NCBI RefSeq assembly: GCF_004919085.1
Contig: NZ_STGL01000014.1
Location: 1-42,716 of the forward strand
Direction: 5' to 3'
Source of the DNA: Nocardioides sp. GY 10127
GTDB taxonomy: Bacteria > Actinomycetota > Actinomycetes > Propionibacteriales > Nocardioidaceae
DNA: 42,716 bases
The translations under genes and the position numbers were made by a program. Shown in pieces: positions 15,752 through 25,060 of this stretch; positions within the stretch are counted from its first letter, which is position 1, and each line of letters starts with the position of its first letter. The notes beneath the pieces were generated by a model, which had not been told where the DNA came from, did no database searches, and worked only from the letters and a program-made list of their open reading frames with translations.

Positions 15752-16156
15752 TCAGCCGACCTCGGTGCAGACCATGACGAGCTCGAGGGTCTTGCCGTCG
15801 TTGGACTCGGCGTCGTAGTCGCCGCCGTTCACGGACTGCAGGACCCCGGTCCAGGTCTTGGGCTTGCCGGAGGCGGTCATGTCGTCGCCCAGGGGCTGCT
15901 CGGAGACCACCATCTTGGCGCCGATCTTGTTGCGGGCCTTCCGCTCGACGGCGTTGTCGCGGTCGTCCTCCCACTCGCGGGAGACCGTGACGTCGCCGAT
16001 GTCGGTGAGGCCGTGCCGGGCCTTCTGCTTCAGGGCGCCGCCGGGGCGGTACTTGCTGATCTCGGCGGCGGACTCGCCACCGGTGCGGGTGGAGAACCGG
16101 CCGAGGGGGTCGCCGTCGACGTGGACGGTCACGATGCTCTGGTGCTGCGCGGACAT
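15752..16156 (-). CDS. Tail tube protein
   Basis: This 134-aa protein is beta-rich, with 'VTVSREWEDDRDN' and 'WTGVLQSVNGGDYDAESND', as in XkdM/gpFII-type tubes. Length and place, between sheath and chaperone, fit. It would form the inner tube along which DNA passes. It has a good ribosome site (GAGGAG). Confidence 0.75.
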   Translation of the reverse strand: MSAQHQSIVTVHVDGDPLGRFSTRTGGESAAEISKYRPGGALKQKARHGLTDIGDVTVSREWEDDRDNAVERKARNKIGAKMVVSEQPLGDDMTASGKPKTWTGVLQSVNGGDYDAESNDGKTLELVMVCTEVG

Positions 16157-16187
16157 GGGGCTGCTCCTCTGTGTCGGGTGGCCGGGC

Positions 16188-17303
16188 TCAGGCGACGGAC
16201 GTGACGTTCGAGGTCACGACGTTGATGACGACCCGCTCGGTGGCGGCGGACAGGGAGACCTCGACGGCCGCGACGAGCTGGCCGGCGGCGATGGTCTCCT
16301 CGGTGTTGAGGTCGGCGACCACGACGTCGTAGGCGTCCTCGGCGGTGGCGCCGTACAGCGCGCCGTCGGCCCACAGGGGCGCGAGGTAGCCGCGGAGGGC
16401 GCCCTCGACCTCGGCGAACAGGCCGCCCTGGCCGTCGATCTGCCGGAACAGGTACGGCGCGACGACGGAGGAGACCCCGTCGGCGAGCTGCATGGCCATG
16501 CGGCCCCAGTTGAGCTGGGTGAAGCGGGTGTCGTCGGACAGCGACCGCCAGCCGTAGAGCATCGTCACGCCGCCGATGCGGCGGAACACGGAGACTCCGG
16601 CGTCGTGGAGGTCGTCGAGCTCGGCGTCGGTGTAGGTGACGGTGATGGCGGAGGAGGTGGACACGACGCCGGCGTCGCGGCCCTGGTCGCCGGCGGGCAT
16701 GTGGTTGGCGTGGCCGAGCGCGGCGTCGCCGCGGGCGGCGAGGCCGGCGGCGAACACGCTGCCGGGGACGTCCCGGGTGGTGCCGCCGGACACGGGGACG
16801 GTGACCCAGGGAGCGATGATCGTGGCGCGCTCGGCCCCGTCGGAGGCGGCGAGCGCGGCGGCGTCGGTGGCGAGGGTGGCGGCGTCGGCGTCAGAGGCGG
16901 CGTCGAGGAGGACGGTGCGGCCGGAGGAGTCGGCGTGGGCGAGGAGTGCCGACCAGGCTGCGTCGGTGGAGACGCCGGGGATGATGACCTGCCCGACGCC
17001 GAACTCGGCGGTGAGCGTGGCCAGGCCGGCTGCCCACTCGGCCTGGGTGACCGCGTCGGGGTCGGCGGCGGCCGCGCGGACGGCGATGACCTCCGGCGCG
17101 CCGGTGGTGAGGGCGTCGGCGATCCACTGGGCCTGGGCGTCGGGGACACCGGCGGTGGTTGCGGAGGACTGGGTGAGGTACGCGGCCGGGGTGGTCGGGC
17201 CGGCGGCGCCGGCGTAGACCATGAACAGCGAGCCGGTCGGGGTCGGGGTACCGCGGCGGGCCAGGGCCGGCGTCACGGTGACGGTGGTCTGCGGACGGGA
17301 CAT
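16188..17303 (-). CDS. Tail sheath protein
   Basis: This 371-aa protein starts at ATG 17303 with AAGGAGA upstream. It begins with beta-structure (TVTVTPALARRGTPTPTG, FMVYAGAAGP) and has a large Ala/Asp-rich alpha/beta domain. The C-terminal domain carries 'QLNWGRMAMQLADGVSSVV', 'FRQIDGQGGLFAEVEGALRG' and 'YDVVVADLNT', typical of the sheath polymerisation domain. It is at the short end of the family (often 380-500 aa). Its presence makes the phage a myovirus with a contractile tail. Confidence 0.85.
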   Translation of the reverse strand: MSRPQTTVTVTPALARRGTPTPTGSLFMVYAGAAGPTTPAAYLTQSSATTAGVPDAQAQWIADALTTGAPEVIAVRAAAADPDAVTQAEWAAGLATLTAEFGVGQVIIPGVSTDAAWSALLAHADSSGRTVLLDAASDADAATLATDAAALAASDGAERATIIAPWVTVPVSGGTTRDVPGSVFAAGLAARGDAALGHANHMPAGDQGRDAGVVSTSSAITVTYTDAELDDLHDAGVSVFRRIGGVTMLYGWRSLSDDTRFTQLNWGRMAMQLADGVSSVVAPYLFRQIDGQGGLFAEVEGALRGYLAPLWADGALYGATAEDAYDVVVADLNTEETIAAGQLVAAVEVSLSAATERVVINVVTSNVTSVA

Positions 17304-17338
17304 GGGGCTCTCCTTGGTGGGTGGACGCCTGGGCTGGC

Positions 17339-17899
17339 TCAGCGGACGCGGACGGCGACGCTGGTGCTGGTGGTGGTGACGGTGGGCAGCGGGTCGGCGG
17401 TGAGGTCGGTGGCGTCGACGGCGTCGCTGACCTGGATGTTGAGCGCGACGGTGGCGCCGCCGATGGTTCGGGCCTCGCCGGCGGCGGTGCGCAGGAGGTA
17501 GGACTCGTCTGCCCAGGTGACGCTGCGGGCGACGCCGCCGAGGGTGGGGTCGTGAAGGGCTGCCGCGCGGACGAGCGCGGCCCACTTCCGGACCCGGGCC
17601 GCGGTGGCGGTGTAGTCGCCGCCGCGGTCGTAGACGGCGAGGAACACTCGCCAGGTGGCCCGCCAGCCGTCGACGGTGCGGGTCGGGGGCTCGAGGAGGC
17701 CGGGGCAGGCGCTCGCGCCGGCGGGCCAGGCCGCGATCTTGCCCAGGGCGTCGGCCGTGGGCACCTGCTTGAAGTCGCGCGGCGGCTTCCACTGGGAGGC
17801 GTTGAGCCCGGCGGCGGTGATAACGGCGGGGAGGTGCTCCAGCACCGAGGCGGCGACGGCGGTGCACACCTGGTCGGCGTCGATCAGCTTCAACGGCAT
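17339..17899 (-). CDS. Tail terminator/completion-like protein
   Basis: This 186-aa protein lies upstream of the sheath, where tail terminator (gpU-like) proteins lie. Features include an N-terminal helix (CTAVAASVLEHLPAVI), 'WRATWRVFLAVYDRGGDY', a segment with 'VRKWAALVRAAALHD' and beta-strands at the C-terminus. Role inferred from position and fold pattern. Confidence 0.55.
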   Translation of the reverse strand: MPLKLIDADQVCTAVAASVLEHLPAVITAAGLNASQWKPPRDFKQVPTADALGKIAAWPAGASACPGLLEPPTRTVDGWRATWRVFLAVYDRGGDYTATAARVRKWAALVRAAALHDPTLGGVARSVTWADESYLLRTAAGEARTIGGATVALNIQVSDAVDATDLTADPLPTVTTTSTSVAVRVR

Positions 17900-17926
17900 G
17901 GTCCCCGGGTCTCCGTCCTGACTGGG

Positions 17927-18367
17927 TCAGAGCAGTTGGCCGCTGACGATCGCGTCGAGCAGGTCGCTGCCCCAGGTGGTGAGGGTGAACGGCGTCGGGG
18001 CCGGGATCGGGTCGCGGCGTGGAGCGCCCCGGGCGCCTGCTGCGAGGTACCGGGCGGGGTCGGGCGGATCGAGCTCGAGGCTCTCGCCGTGTCGCGTGTA
18101 GGCCCGGGAGGACGGGTCGGTGAGCGCGTCTAGGAGCCCCCCGGTGTCGACCAGGACCCGGGAGGAGCCCTTCTCGCGGGTGGTGTCCGGGTCGAGGTTC
18201 GGCCAGGCTCCGAACCCGCGGGTCGCGAACACCTGGGCCTCGTGGTCGGTGAGCTTGTCGAGGAGGAACCCGAGCAGCGGGTCGGCGGAGTCGAGGCGCC
18301 CGATGATGCCGTCGAGGAGCCCGGCGGCGGCCGAGGTGTCAACCTCGAGCGGGGAGGAGTAGGCCAT
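17927..18367 (-). CDS. Tail completion / virion morphogenesis protein
   Basis: This 146-aa protein has 'ARGAPRRDPIPAP' followed by a helix, resembling the 'RxFLG' region of the P2 gpS-like virion morphogenesis family, and an N-terminal helical part. It lies between the connector and the tail terminator. A head-tail joining role is inferred. Confidence 0.5.
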   Translation of the reverse strand: MAYSSPLEVDTSAAAGLLDGIIGRLDSADPLLGFLLDKLTDHEAQVFATRGFGAWPNLDPDTTREKGSSRVLVDTGGLLDALTDPSSRAYTRHGESLELDPPDPARYLAAGARGAPRRDPIPAPTPFTLTTWGSDLLDAIVSGQLL

Positions 18368-18398
18368 GGGTCACCTCCCGGTTCTCAGGGGCGGGTGG

Positions 18399-18887
18399 TT
18401 ACCAGCAGCGGCGTTCGGCTGGGTCGGGGTACCGCGGCGCGGCCGGGAACGACCCGACCGGGGACAGGCCGCCGCGTAGGGCCCCGTCGCTGGTGGCACC
18501 GCTGGCGCGGAGCTGCGCGAGGAGCGCGAGATAGGCGTCGCGGTACTCGCTGCTGTTGTCGTCGCCGGTCTGCTGCTCGGGGAAGATGCTCCGCTCGAGC
18601 TGGGCGGCCACTCCCATGGCGATGGCCCGGAGCGCGAACTTCCGCACGGGGGCCTGGGGGTCGGACCCGACGATGGCCTCGACCTCGGTGGCGATCCCGT
18701 CCAGGGCCCGGAGGTAGTGGGCGTGGGCGGGGTCGGCGGTGTCGAAGACGGGGAGGTCCTCGCGCGCCACGAACAGCGCCGTGACGGCGCCGAGGTCGAC
18801 CTCGGAGGCGAGGGGGGAGAGGTCGAGTGGGGTGTCGCCGTACTCGGCGACGGCAGCCTCGGCGTCCTCGTAGGTGGGCTCGGTCAC
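18399..18887 (-). CDS. Head-tail connector-like protein
   Basis: This 162-aa mainly helical protein (EAEAAVAEYGDTPLD, ALRAIAMGVAAQLERS, YRDAYLALLAQLRASG) comes after the capsid genes. Size and position match gp6-like or gp15-like adaptors that bind the portal ring. The start GTG overlaps the preceding stop (GTGA). Confidence 0.55.
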   Translation of the reverse strand: MTEPTYEDAEAAVAEYGDTPLDLSPLASEVDLGAVTALFVAREDLPVFDTADPAHAHYLRALDGIATEVEAIVGSDPQAPVRKFALRAIAMGVAAQLERSIFPEQQTGDDNSSEYRDAYLALLAQLRASGATSDGALRGGLSPVGSFPAAPRYPDPAERRCW

Positions 18888-19114
18888 TGCTCGCCGTCCT
18901 GGTCTTCGGGCCGGGTGTCGGGCTGGTCCTCGGCCTCGGGCTTCCGTGCCCGGGGCTTCCGGGCCTTCGGGGCGTCGACGAGCACCCCGCGCGCGGCGAG
19001 CTTCTCGACGTGCCCGGGGTCGGCGGAGGAGGGGACCGCCGCGCCAGCGGCAAGCGCGACGGTCCCCCCGTCGGTGAGCCGCACGACTGCGCGGCGTGCG
19101 GCTACGACGCGCAT
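18884..19114 (-). CDS. Small head-region protein
   Basis: This 76-aa protein has a short beta-rich N-terminal part (AVVRLTDGGTVALAAGAAV), a helix and a highly charged disordered tail (KPRARKPEAEDQPD). It overlaps both neighbours. Function not recognised; perhaps a head accessory protein. Confidence 0.5.
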   Translation of the reverse strand: MRVVAARRAVVRLTDGGTVALAAGAAVPSSADPGHVEKLAARGVLVDAPKARKPRARKPEAEDQPDTRPEDQDGEQ

Positions 19115-19485
19115 CAGGACTCGTCGTCCTCGGTGTCGCCGTCGGTGTCGTCCCCGCTGTCAGCGGCGTCGATGATGGCCTGCAGCTTCTTGACGAGGGT
19201 GGCGCGGTTCTCGCCCACCACCTCGGCGTCCAGGGCCGCGGTGGCCGCGGCCGGGTCGTCCCCGACCTCGGACAGGATGGCCTTCACGGTGCCGGGCGCC
19301 GGCTGGGCCGGGGTCTCCGGCTCAGCCGCGGCGCCCTGCTTCTCGACGTAGCCGTTCTCGATGAGCACGGCGAGCGCGGTCTCCGTGATGTTCGAGGGGA
19401 CCGTCCGGCCGCGCGACACCTGGACACCGGCGCCGCCCGCGGTCGTGGCGACCTGGACGAGCGGCGCCGTCACGACGTACCCCAT
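19114..19485 (-). CDS. Head-region protein, acidic tail
   Basis: This 123-aa protein has a beta-rich start including 'GGAGVQVSRGRTVPSNIT', a helix ending in 'LIENGYVEKQ', an Ala/Pro linker and a strongly acidic C-terminus (DSGDDTDGDTEDD). It lies immediately after the major capsid gene, overlapping it by 1 nt. It may act in head completion. Family not recognised. Confidence 0.5.
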   Translation of the reverse strand: MGYVVTAPLVQVATTAGGAGVQVSRGRTVPSNITETALAVLIENGYVEKQGAAAEPETPAQPAPGTVKAILSEVGDDPAAATAALDAEVVGENRATLVKKLQAIIDAADSGDDTDGDTEDDES

Positions 19486-20429
19486 CAGGAGTGCGCCCCC
19501 GTGATCCAGATGCCGGCGGCCGGGTCGGTGACGAACGGGACGGCGACCTTGCGGGCCTGGATGTGCCAGCCGTCGCGCTTGTCCTCGCGGATGACCTTGA
19601 CCTCGGCGTCGAGCGGGTCGGTGCCCATCTTCGTGTAGCCGCCGCCCAGGTTCTCGGTCGCGATGCCGCCGAGCATGGTGGAGTCGGCCACGAACACCTT
19701 GGTGCCGGAGCCGAAGGAGGCGCTGGCGCGGAGGTAGGTCATGCCGTCGGCGGCCGAGAACACGATGCCGGTGGCGTTGGCGACGAGCGCCTCGGCCGAC
19801 TGCAGCGCGCCGATGCGGACCAGCTGCTCGACGACGTAGGCGAAGATCAGCGGCCGGCAGGCGACGACGTCGGGGTTGTAGGCCACGCCGATGGCGTCGC
19901 CGGCCTCCTCGATCTTCGCTCGGGCGACCTGGATGTCGCGGAACCCGTTGCCGGAGGCGTTGTCGAACGTGGCCGTGGCCGCGGTCGTGGCGGTCACCGA
20001 GGAGGTGACGGCCGTGGTGACCGTGGTGTCGAAGAGCTTGGCCACGGAGTTGGTCAGCTTCTTCGTCTTCTTGCTGAGCTCGTCGAAGCGGCCGCGGGAG
20101 GCGAGCTCGTCCGAGAACTCGGTGGCCAGACCGTTCTTCACGGTCTCGGCGACCGACGGGGTGCCGTTGCTGGTCGTGACCAGCGGGTAGTCCCCGAGCT
20201 GGGCGACGACGCCGGGGTCCTGGTCGGCGAAGAGGGAGTCGAGGCCCTCGAACAGCAGACTGCCGGACCCGGTGACGTCGACGCGGCCCTTGAGCAGGTC
20301 GCCGCCGATGGGGCGGGTCTTGGTGAGGTCCGCGGCCAGGCGGGCGAAGTAGACCGGGTTGTTCAGGTAGACGTCGAGGCTCAGCGTGGTGCCGCTGAGG
20401 GTCGGCGCTGCGGGGGAACTGGTGGCCAT
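19485..20429 (-). CDS. Major capsid protein
   Basis: This 314-aa protein follows protease and decoration genes, as major capsid genes do. It has an N-terminal arm, a region 'DLTKTRPIGGDLLKGRVDV', a long helix ('ELASRGRFDELSKKTKKLTN') like the HK97 spine helix, 'YNPDVVACRPLIFAYVVEQL' in the A-domain and C-terminal strands. An HK97-like fold is inferred from order and appearance rather than from a signature. Confidence 0.75.
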   Translation of the reverse strand: MATSSPAAPTLSGTTLSLDVYLNNPVYFARLAADLTKTRPIGGDLLKGRVDVTGSGSLLFEGLDSLFADQDPGVVAQLGDYPLVTTSNGTPSVAETVKNGLATEFSDELASRGRFDELSKKTKKLTNSVAKLFDTTVTTAVTSSVTATTAATATFDNASGNGFRDIQVARAKIEEAGDAIGVAYNPDVVACRPLIFAYVVEQLVRIGALQSAEALVANATGIVFSAADGMTYLRASASFGSGTKVFVADSTMLGGIATENLGGGYTKMGTDPLDAEVKVIREDKRDGWHIQARKVAVPFVTDPAAGIWITGAHS

Positions 20430-20439
20430 GGTCAGGCCC

Positions 20440-20808
20440 TCACTTTCCGAGGATCTCGGCGACGTTCGTCGCGGTGGCGGTGGTCAGGGCGATGCCGAGG
20501 ATGGCGGCGTCGGCGTCGGTGCCCGACGTGGCGGTCACGACGTTCCCGGAGGCGTCGGACTTCACGAGCTGGCCGGCGGTGACGCCGCCGGTGCCGGCGG
20601 TGAGGTAGTGGACCTGGCCCGGGAGCGGGAAGTAGGTGACGGGGTCGCCCACGGCAGCGTCGGTGGCGGCGACGCCGATGACGGTGAGCGACGCGGCCGC
20701 GGAGACCGTGCCATCGTGCTCGATGAGCTTGCCTCCGGTGACGCCGCCGGAGCCGGCCAGGATGGTCGGCTTGGCGCCGACGAAGAACTTGGGCAGGTAG
20801 TCGGCCAT
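20440..20808 (-). CDS. Capsid decoration protein (DUF2190-like)
   Basis: This 122-aa protein is Gly/Thr/Ala-rich and all-beta, with duplicated 'GGVTGGKL' and 'GGVTAGQL' segments and 'VIGVAATDAAVGDPVTYF'. This is the pattern of small head-stabilising proteins encoded between protease and major capsid genes. Confidence 0.7.
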   Translation of the reverse strand: MADYLPKFFVGAKPTILAGSGGVTGGKLIEHDGTVSAAASLTVIGVAATDAAVGDPVTYFPLPGQVHYLTAGTGGVTAGQLVKSDASGNVVTATSGTDADAAILGIALTTATATNVAEILGK

Positions 20809-20810
20809 CG

Positions 20811-22199
20811 TCAGGCCCCCTTCTCGGTCTTGGTCGTGATGCCCTGCTGCTTGAGGAAGGCCACGTGGGCGGCCTCGAACGTGGCGGTGTCGTCGGCGGC
20901 CTCGGGCTGGCCGCCGTGGCCGGCCTCGGTGGTGTTGACGACGAGGCCGGGCTCGAGGGAGGCCAGGATCTGGCGGGTGCCCTCGGGGTCGGCGTCGTAG
21001 GCCGTGGACCAGTGGTCGCGGCGGGCCGGGGTGATGCGGCCGTCGGCGACGGCGGCCGCGATGGTGCGGTCGCGCTCCTGGGCGGCGAGGGTGGCCTGGG
21101 CCTCGCGGCCGGCGGCGGCGCCGGCGCGGAGCTCGGCGAGGACGTCGCGCTCGACGAGCTGCATGCCCTCGGGCGTCGTCGAGGTGTTCTGGGTAGAGGT
21201 CCGCTCTCGCAGGGCCGTCAGCACGGCGTCCGCGTCAGCGTCCGCGCTCAGGTTGAGCGCCCCTCGGATCTCGGTGATCTGCTCGTCGGTGAACACGGCA
21301 GTCCCTTCCTGATGGGTGGTGGACCCGTCCGCGGACGCGGCCGGGGGAGTGTGGTCCTGCGCCGCCTGGGCGCGCAGGAAGTCGCGGGCGTGGGCCGCGA
21401 TGCCGGGGGCGACCCGGGGGGCCGGGGCTGCGGTGCGCCCGGCGTGGGCGAAGTGGGAGAGGTCGAAGAGCGCGGCAGGGTCGGTGAGCGGGTCCTCGGC
21501 GTCGTCGTGCTCGTCGTTGCCGGCGGTAGCGACCTGGCCGGTGTCGGGGATGACAGCGACGCTCTGCGCGAGGCCGGCGGTGACGGCCTCGTCGGCGGTG
21601 TACCAGGTCTCCTCGACCATGACGGCCCGCCAGTCTGCGGCGGTGCCGCCGGCGGCGTCGGCGTAGAGGCTGGCCATGGACTCGGCGATCTTGTCGAGGA
21701 TGCCGGCTTCCTTGCGCATCTCGTCGGCGTTGCAGCCCCAGGCCGAGGACCACGGGTCGTGGATCATCATCGTGGTCCCGGGTGCCATGACGGTCTCGTC
21801 GCAGCCGGCGGCGATGAACGATGCCGCGGATGCGGCGAGGCCGTCGACGACGGCGGTGACGCGGGCGCGGTGCGCGCGGAGCAGGTTGAGGATCGCGAGG
21901 CCCTCGAAGCACTCCCCGCCGGGGCTGTTGACGCGCACGGTGATGTCGGTGACGGACTCGTCGAGGGCGTCGAGGGCCTCGGCGACCTCCTTGGCGGAGA
22001 CACCCCAGAACCCGCCCCAGGAGTCGATGGGCCCGTAGATGCGGAGCGTGGCCCGCGTGGGCTCCTCGGTGGCCTTGCGGACCACGACGGAGCAGAGCCG
22101 CTCGGCGTCGGCCGGGGGCTTCTGGTGGCCCCAGAATCGGTAGGTCGGCGCTCCTGCGGCCGGGGCGGCGGGCAGCTGGATGGGGGTGCGGGTGCTCAC
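20811..22199 (-). CDS. Head maturation protease (ClpP-like) with scaffold domain
   Basis: This 462-aa protein starts at GTG 22199, overlapping the portal stop. Residues about 30-215 form a ClpP/SppA-type serine protease: 'VNSPGGECFEGLAI', nucleophile Ser124 (GLAAS) and His147 (MMIHDPW). After an Ala/Pro linker, the C-terminal half (about 300-462) is a charged helical region like a capsid scaffold. It would guide procapsid assembly and then be cleaved by the protease. Confidence 0.85.
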   Translation of the reverse strand: MSTRTPIQLPAAPAAGAPTYRFWGHQKPPADAERLCSVVVRKATEEPTRATLRIYGPIDSWGGFWGVSAKEVAEALDALDESVTDITVRVNSPGGECFEGLAILNLLRAHRARVTAVVDGLAASAASFIAAGCDETVMAPGTTMMIHDPWSSAWGCNADEMRKEAGILDKIAESMASLYADAAGGTAADWRAVMVEETWYTADEAVTAGLAQSVAVIPDTGQVATAGNDEHDDAEDPLTDPAALFDLSHFAHAGRTAAPAPRVAPGIAAHARDFLRAQAAQDHTPPAASADGSTTHQEGTAVFTDEQITEIRGALNLSADADADAVLTALRERTSTQNTSTTPEGMQLVERDVLAELRAGAAAGREAQATLAAQERDRTIAAAVADGRITPARRDHWSTAYDADPEGTRQILASLEPGLVVNTTEAGHGGQPEAADDTATFEAAHVAFLKQQGITTKTEKGA

Positions 22200-23446
22200 G
22201 CGGTGCCTCCCTGGGTCGCGGGCGTGGATCGGAGGAACTTCACGAGGTCGGCGTCGCTGCTCAGGCCGGCGGCCTCGCGGACGCGGTCGAGCTCGCTGGC
22301 GCGCGACCCGATCTCGTCGAACACGAGCCGGGGCGCGGGGACCGTGGCGCCGAAGTTGATGTCGACGAGGTCCTCGATGATGTGCGCGTTGGCGGTGTCG
22401 CGGACCTCTTCGGCGATGGCCTGGAGCGAGAGGGTGAAGAAGTCGGCGAACGTCGACCCCAGCGCCCAGGACCCGGTCTGGGTGCCGAGGTTGAGGAAGT
22501 GGGCGAGCACGGCGCGTGCGATCTGCTCGTCCTGGTAGCGGACGAACGAGTCGATGTCCGGCAGGCTGCCGGAGACCCCGACGAGGTCGAACTGGGCGCC
22601 GTGGGGCAGCGCGGCGCCAGAGTTGTCGCCCGAGCGGGCCCCCGCGGCGATCTCCTGGCCGGCGTCGAGGTTCGTCTCTTCCTCGGCCGCGGTGTAGATG
22701 GGCAGCCCCATGCCCTGCCGGTCGATGGACTGCGACCAGGTGCGCAGGGCACGGTCCTTGAGGAGCCAGTTCTTGTAGGCCGAGCGGAGCAGGGACTGGC
22801 CGAGCCAGTTTCCGCCCTCGCGGTCGAGGACATAGGCCACGAGCCTGGAGACGGGGATGGTGACTCCGTCGCTCGAGCCGTTGTAGGTCAGGGCGAGGCC
22901 GCCCAGCGCGTTGGTGCCGGACTGGGTGATCGAGACCAGCCCGCCGTCGCGAGCCACGGTCACGTTCGCGATGGTCGCGGGGTGCCGCTCGCCGAGCTTG
23001 CGGAGCATGAACAGCCCCGTCGCCTCGTCGAGTCGGTAGACCTGCTCGAAGTACATGTGCCCGAACGGCAGCATGAGCAGCGCCAGGCGCAGGTGATCGT
23101 CCCAGGAGAACCGGTCGCGTCCGCGCAGCGAGGCGTCAAGAGGCTCGTCGGTGGGCGCGTCCTGGATCGGGAGGCCGAGGTTGCGGGCCACGAACTCGGT
23201 GACCTCGGGAGCGCATCCGCTCCCGTCGATGCTCCAGCGGGTCCGGATGATCGGCGAGGTGACGGCGCGGAGCACCGAGGCGACCTGCGCGTCCTGCTTC
23301 CGCATCCGGTCGAAGACGTTGATCGACAGGGGCCACCGCAGCTCGGGGGTGGTCTCGTTCGTCAGGTCGGTCCACCAGACGTTGCTGCTGGCGGCCCGCG
23401 CGTAGCCGCGCTCGCGGACGGGACGGGCGGTCGGGGTCTCGGCCAT
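22196..23446 (-). CDS. Portal protein (Mu gp29/DUF935-like)
   Basis: This 416-aa protein shows hallmarks of the DUF935 portal family: 'ELRWPLSINVFDRMRKQDAQV', 'SPIIRTRWSIDG', 'LPFGHMYFEQVY' and 'SLLRSAYKNWLLKD'. It forms the DNA-entry dodecamer of the head. It lies between terminase and protease. Mu-like portals are often linked with headful-type or Mu-type heads, but here an HNH and TerL pair is adjacent. Confidence 0.85.
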   Translation of the reverse strand: MAETPTARPVRERGYARAASSNVWWTDLTNETTPELRWPLSINVFDRMRKQDAQVASVLRAVTSPIIRTRWSIDGSGCAPEVTEFVARNLGLPIQDAPTDEPLDASLRGRDRFSWDDHLRLALLMLPFGHMYFEQVYRLDEATGLFMLRKLGERHPATIANVTVARDGGLVSITQSGTNALGGLALTYNGSSDGVTIPVSRLVAYVLDREGGNWLGQSLLRSAYKNWLLKDRALRTWSQSIDRQGMGLPIYTAAEEETNLDAGQEIAAGARSGDNSGAALPHGAQFDLVGVSGSLPDIDSFVRYQDEQIARAVLAHFLNLGTQTGSWALGSTFADFFTLSLQAIAEEVRDTANAHIIEDLVDINFGATVPAPRLVFDEIGSRASELDRVREAAGLSSDADLVKFLRSTPATQGGTA

Positions 23447-23473
23447 GCGGAGGTTCCCCCTTCCCGGGTGCGG

Positions 23474-25060
23474 CTAGAAGCCGGTCGTGGCGATGTTCGG
23501 GGCGTGTCCCCGGCCGGCGGCGGGCGACGATCCGACGCGGCGCGGGGCCGGAGCGGGTGGCTTCTTGAGCGCCAGACGGAACGCGGCGCCGGACCCTGCG
23601 ACGACGGGGCCGATCGAGATGGTCTTGTCGCGGCGGTCCCACACCTCGGCTTCGCCGCGGGCGGTGAACTTCGTGGTGGCGTTCTCGACGGCCTTGTCGA
23701 ACTCGGGTTGTCCAACGTGCATGATCCGGCCCTTCGAGACGCCCTCGATGAACGCAGCGGTGGCCTGGCCGACCTGGACGCTGGTCAGGGGCTCCCAGGG
23801 GATGCCTGCCTTGACGAGGTCGGGGATCAGTGCGCCTGCCTGGCTGTTCGGCACGAGCGCCACGGGGCTCTTGATCTTCCGCTTCGCGTGGAGCTTCCCG
23901 AGCGCCTCGACGGTCCTGTCGGTCCCGGGGATGGTGGTGGTGATGACTAGGGTCCGGGACCCAATGGTGGAGGCCGCGCCGATGGTCGACGACCGGCGGT
24001 CGGGGGAGACATCGAGCATCAGCTCGACTCGGCCGGACGGAGAAGGGGCGGAGGGGTTGAGGCAGCCACCCTCAGTGACAGGCGCTGTCCACTTCTGGAA
24101 GTCGAGGACCCCTGGGGTTGCGGTGGCGGCGGGGTCTTCCCACCAGACCATGAACTCGCGGGCGAACTCGAGAGGGGGCATGGCCTGCCTCATGTTCCTG
24201 ATCGTCTCGGGGAACACCCGCAGTCCCCACGCAGGCATGATCCGTGCCCACCGCTCTTCGTCATCGAGTGCGCAGCCGACGGCGTCGAGGGCGTGCTCGC
24301 AGTCGCGTGCCTTGCATCCGTCCCACGGGTCGGTGTCGCCCCATTCGGCGTAGAACTGGCGAGGGGAGAGGCCCTTCCGGCCGCGCGTTCGGTGCTCGCG
24401 GAGTACGTCGGAGTAGAGCTTGCCGGCGGATGAGGCCACGATGACCTGGGCGTCGGGGATCGTGGTGAGGATGGGGTACAGCGACCCCACCTGCGCGGGC
24501 ACTAGGGAGAACCCCTCGTCCAGGACGAGCTTGTCCGCGGTGAGCGCGCGGCCGGAGTCCTTGCCGCGGGCCTTGTACTTGAGGCGAGAACCGTTGAGTA
24601 GGTGGATCTCCCACGACCCGTTGCCGGTGTAGATGCCGGGGGTCTCCCGGTCGCCCTTCGCCGGGTTCAGCTCCTTGCGGAGCAGCGGGGTGTCGAGCAG
24701 CCGCTCGCGGAGGTCGATGAACGCCTCTTCGGCGGCGTCGAGCTCGTGCGCGGTGTGGAGGATGAACGGCTCTTCGGTGACGTAGAGCCACCCGAGCTCC
24801 ATCATGATGATCGAGCTGGTCTTGATGTTCTGCCGCGGCCCGATGAGGTCGACCTCGAACGCGGCGGGCTTGCCGTTCGCGTCGACCCCGAAGGTCTGGT
24901 CGAGGATCCATTGCTGGTTCTCGTCGGGGATCAGGCCGGACTCGGCCGCGACGTCGGCGACCTCGGGGCCGAGGGTGTAGAGGTACTCGACCTCGTGCGA
25001 CCAGGCCGCGGGGTTCCTACGCTTCGCTCGCTTCGGCTGCCGCCCGGCGCTTCTCGTCAC
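23474..25060 (-). CDS. terL: Terminase large subunit
   Basis: This 528-aa protein starts at GTG 25060, with AGGAGG 5 nt upstream; longer frames overlap the preceding gene. The ATPase domain has a variant Walker A (GPRQNIKTS, residues 74-82, usual in actinophages) and Walker B with catalytic Glu (LVLDE, 178-182). The C-terminal RNase-H-like nuclease begins at 'LMLDVSPDRR' (Asp350). It packages DNA through the portal. It overlaps the small-subunit-like gene by 44 bp. Confidence 0.9.
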   Translation of the reverse strand: MTRSAGRQPKRAKRRNPAAWSHEVEYLYTLGPEVADVAAESGLIPDENQQWILDQTFGVDANGKPAAFEVDLIGPRQNIKTSSIIMMELGWLYVTEEPFILHTAHELDAAEEAFIDLRERLLDTPLLRKELNPAKGDRETPGIYTGNGSWEIHLLNGSRLKYKARGKDSGRALTADKLVLDEGFSLVPAQVGSLYPILTTIPDAQVIVASSAGKLYSDVLREHRTRGRKGLSPRQFYAEWGDTDPWDGCKARDCEHALDAVGCALDDEERWARIMPAWGLRVFPETIRNMRQAMPPLEFAREFMVWWEDPAATATPGVLDFQKWTAPVTEGGCLNPSAPSPSGRVELMLDVSPDRRSSTIGAASTIGSRTLVITTTIPGTDRTVEALGKLHAKRKIKSPVALVPNSQAGALIPDLVKAGIPWEPLTSVQVGQATAAFIEGVSKGRIMHVGQPEFDKAVENATTKFTARGEAEVWDRRDKTISIGPVVAGSGAAFRLALKKPPAPAPRRVGSSPAAGRGHAPNIATTGF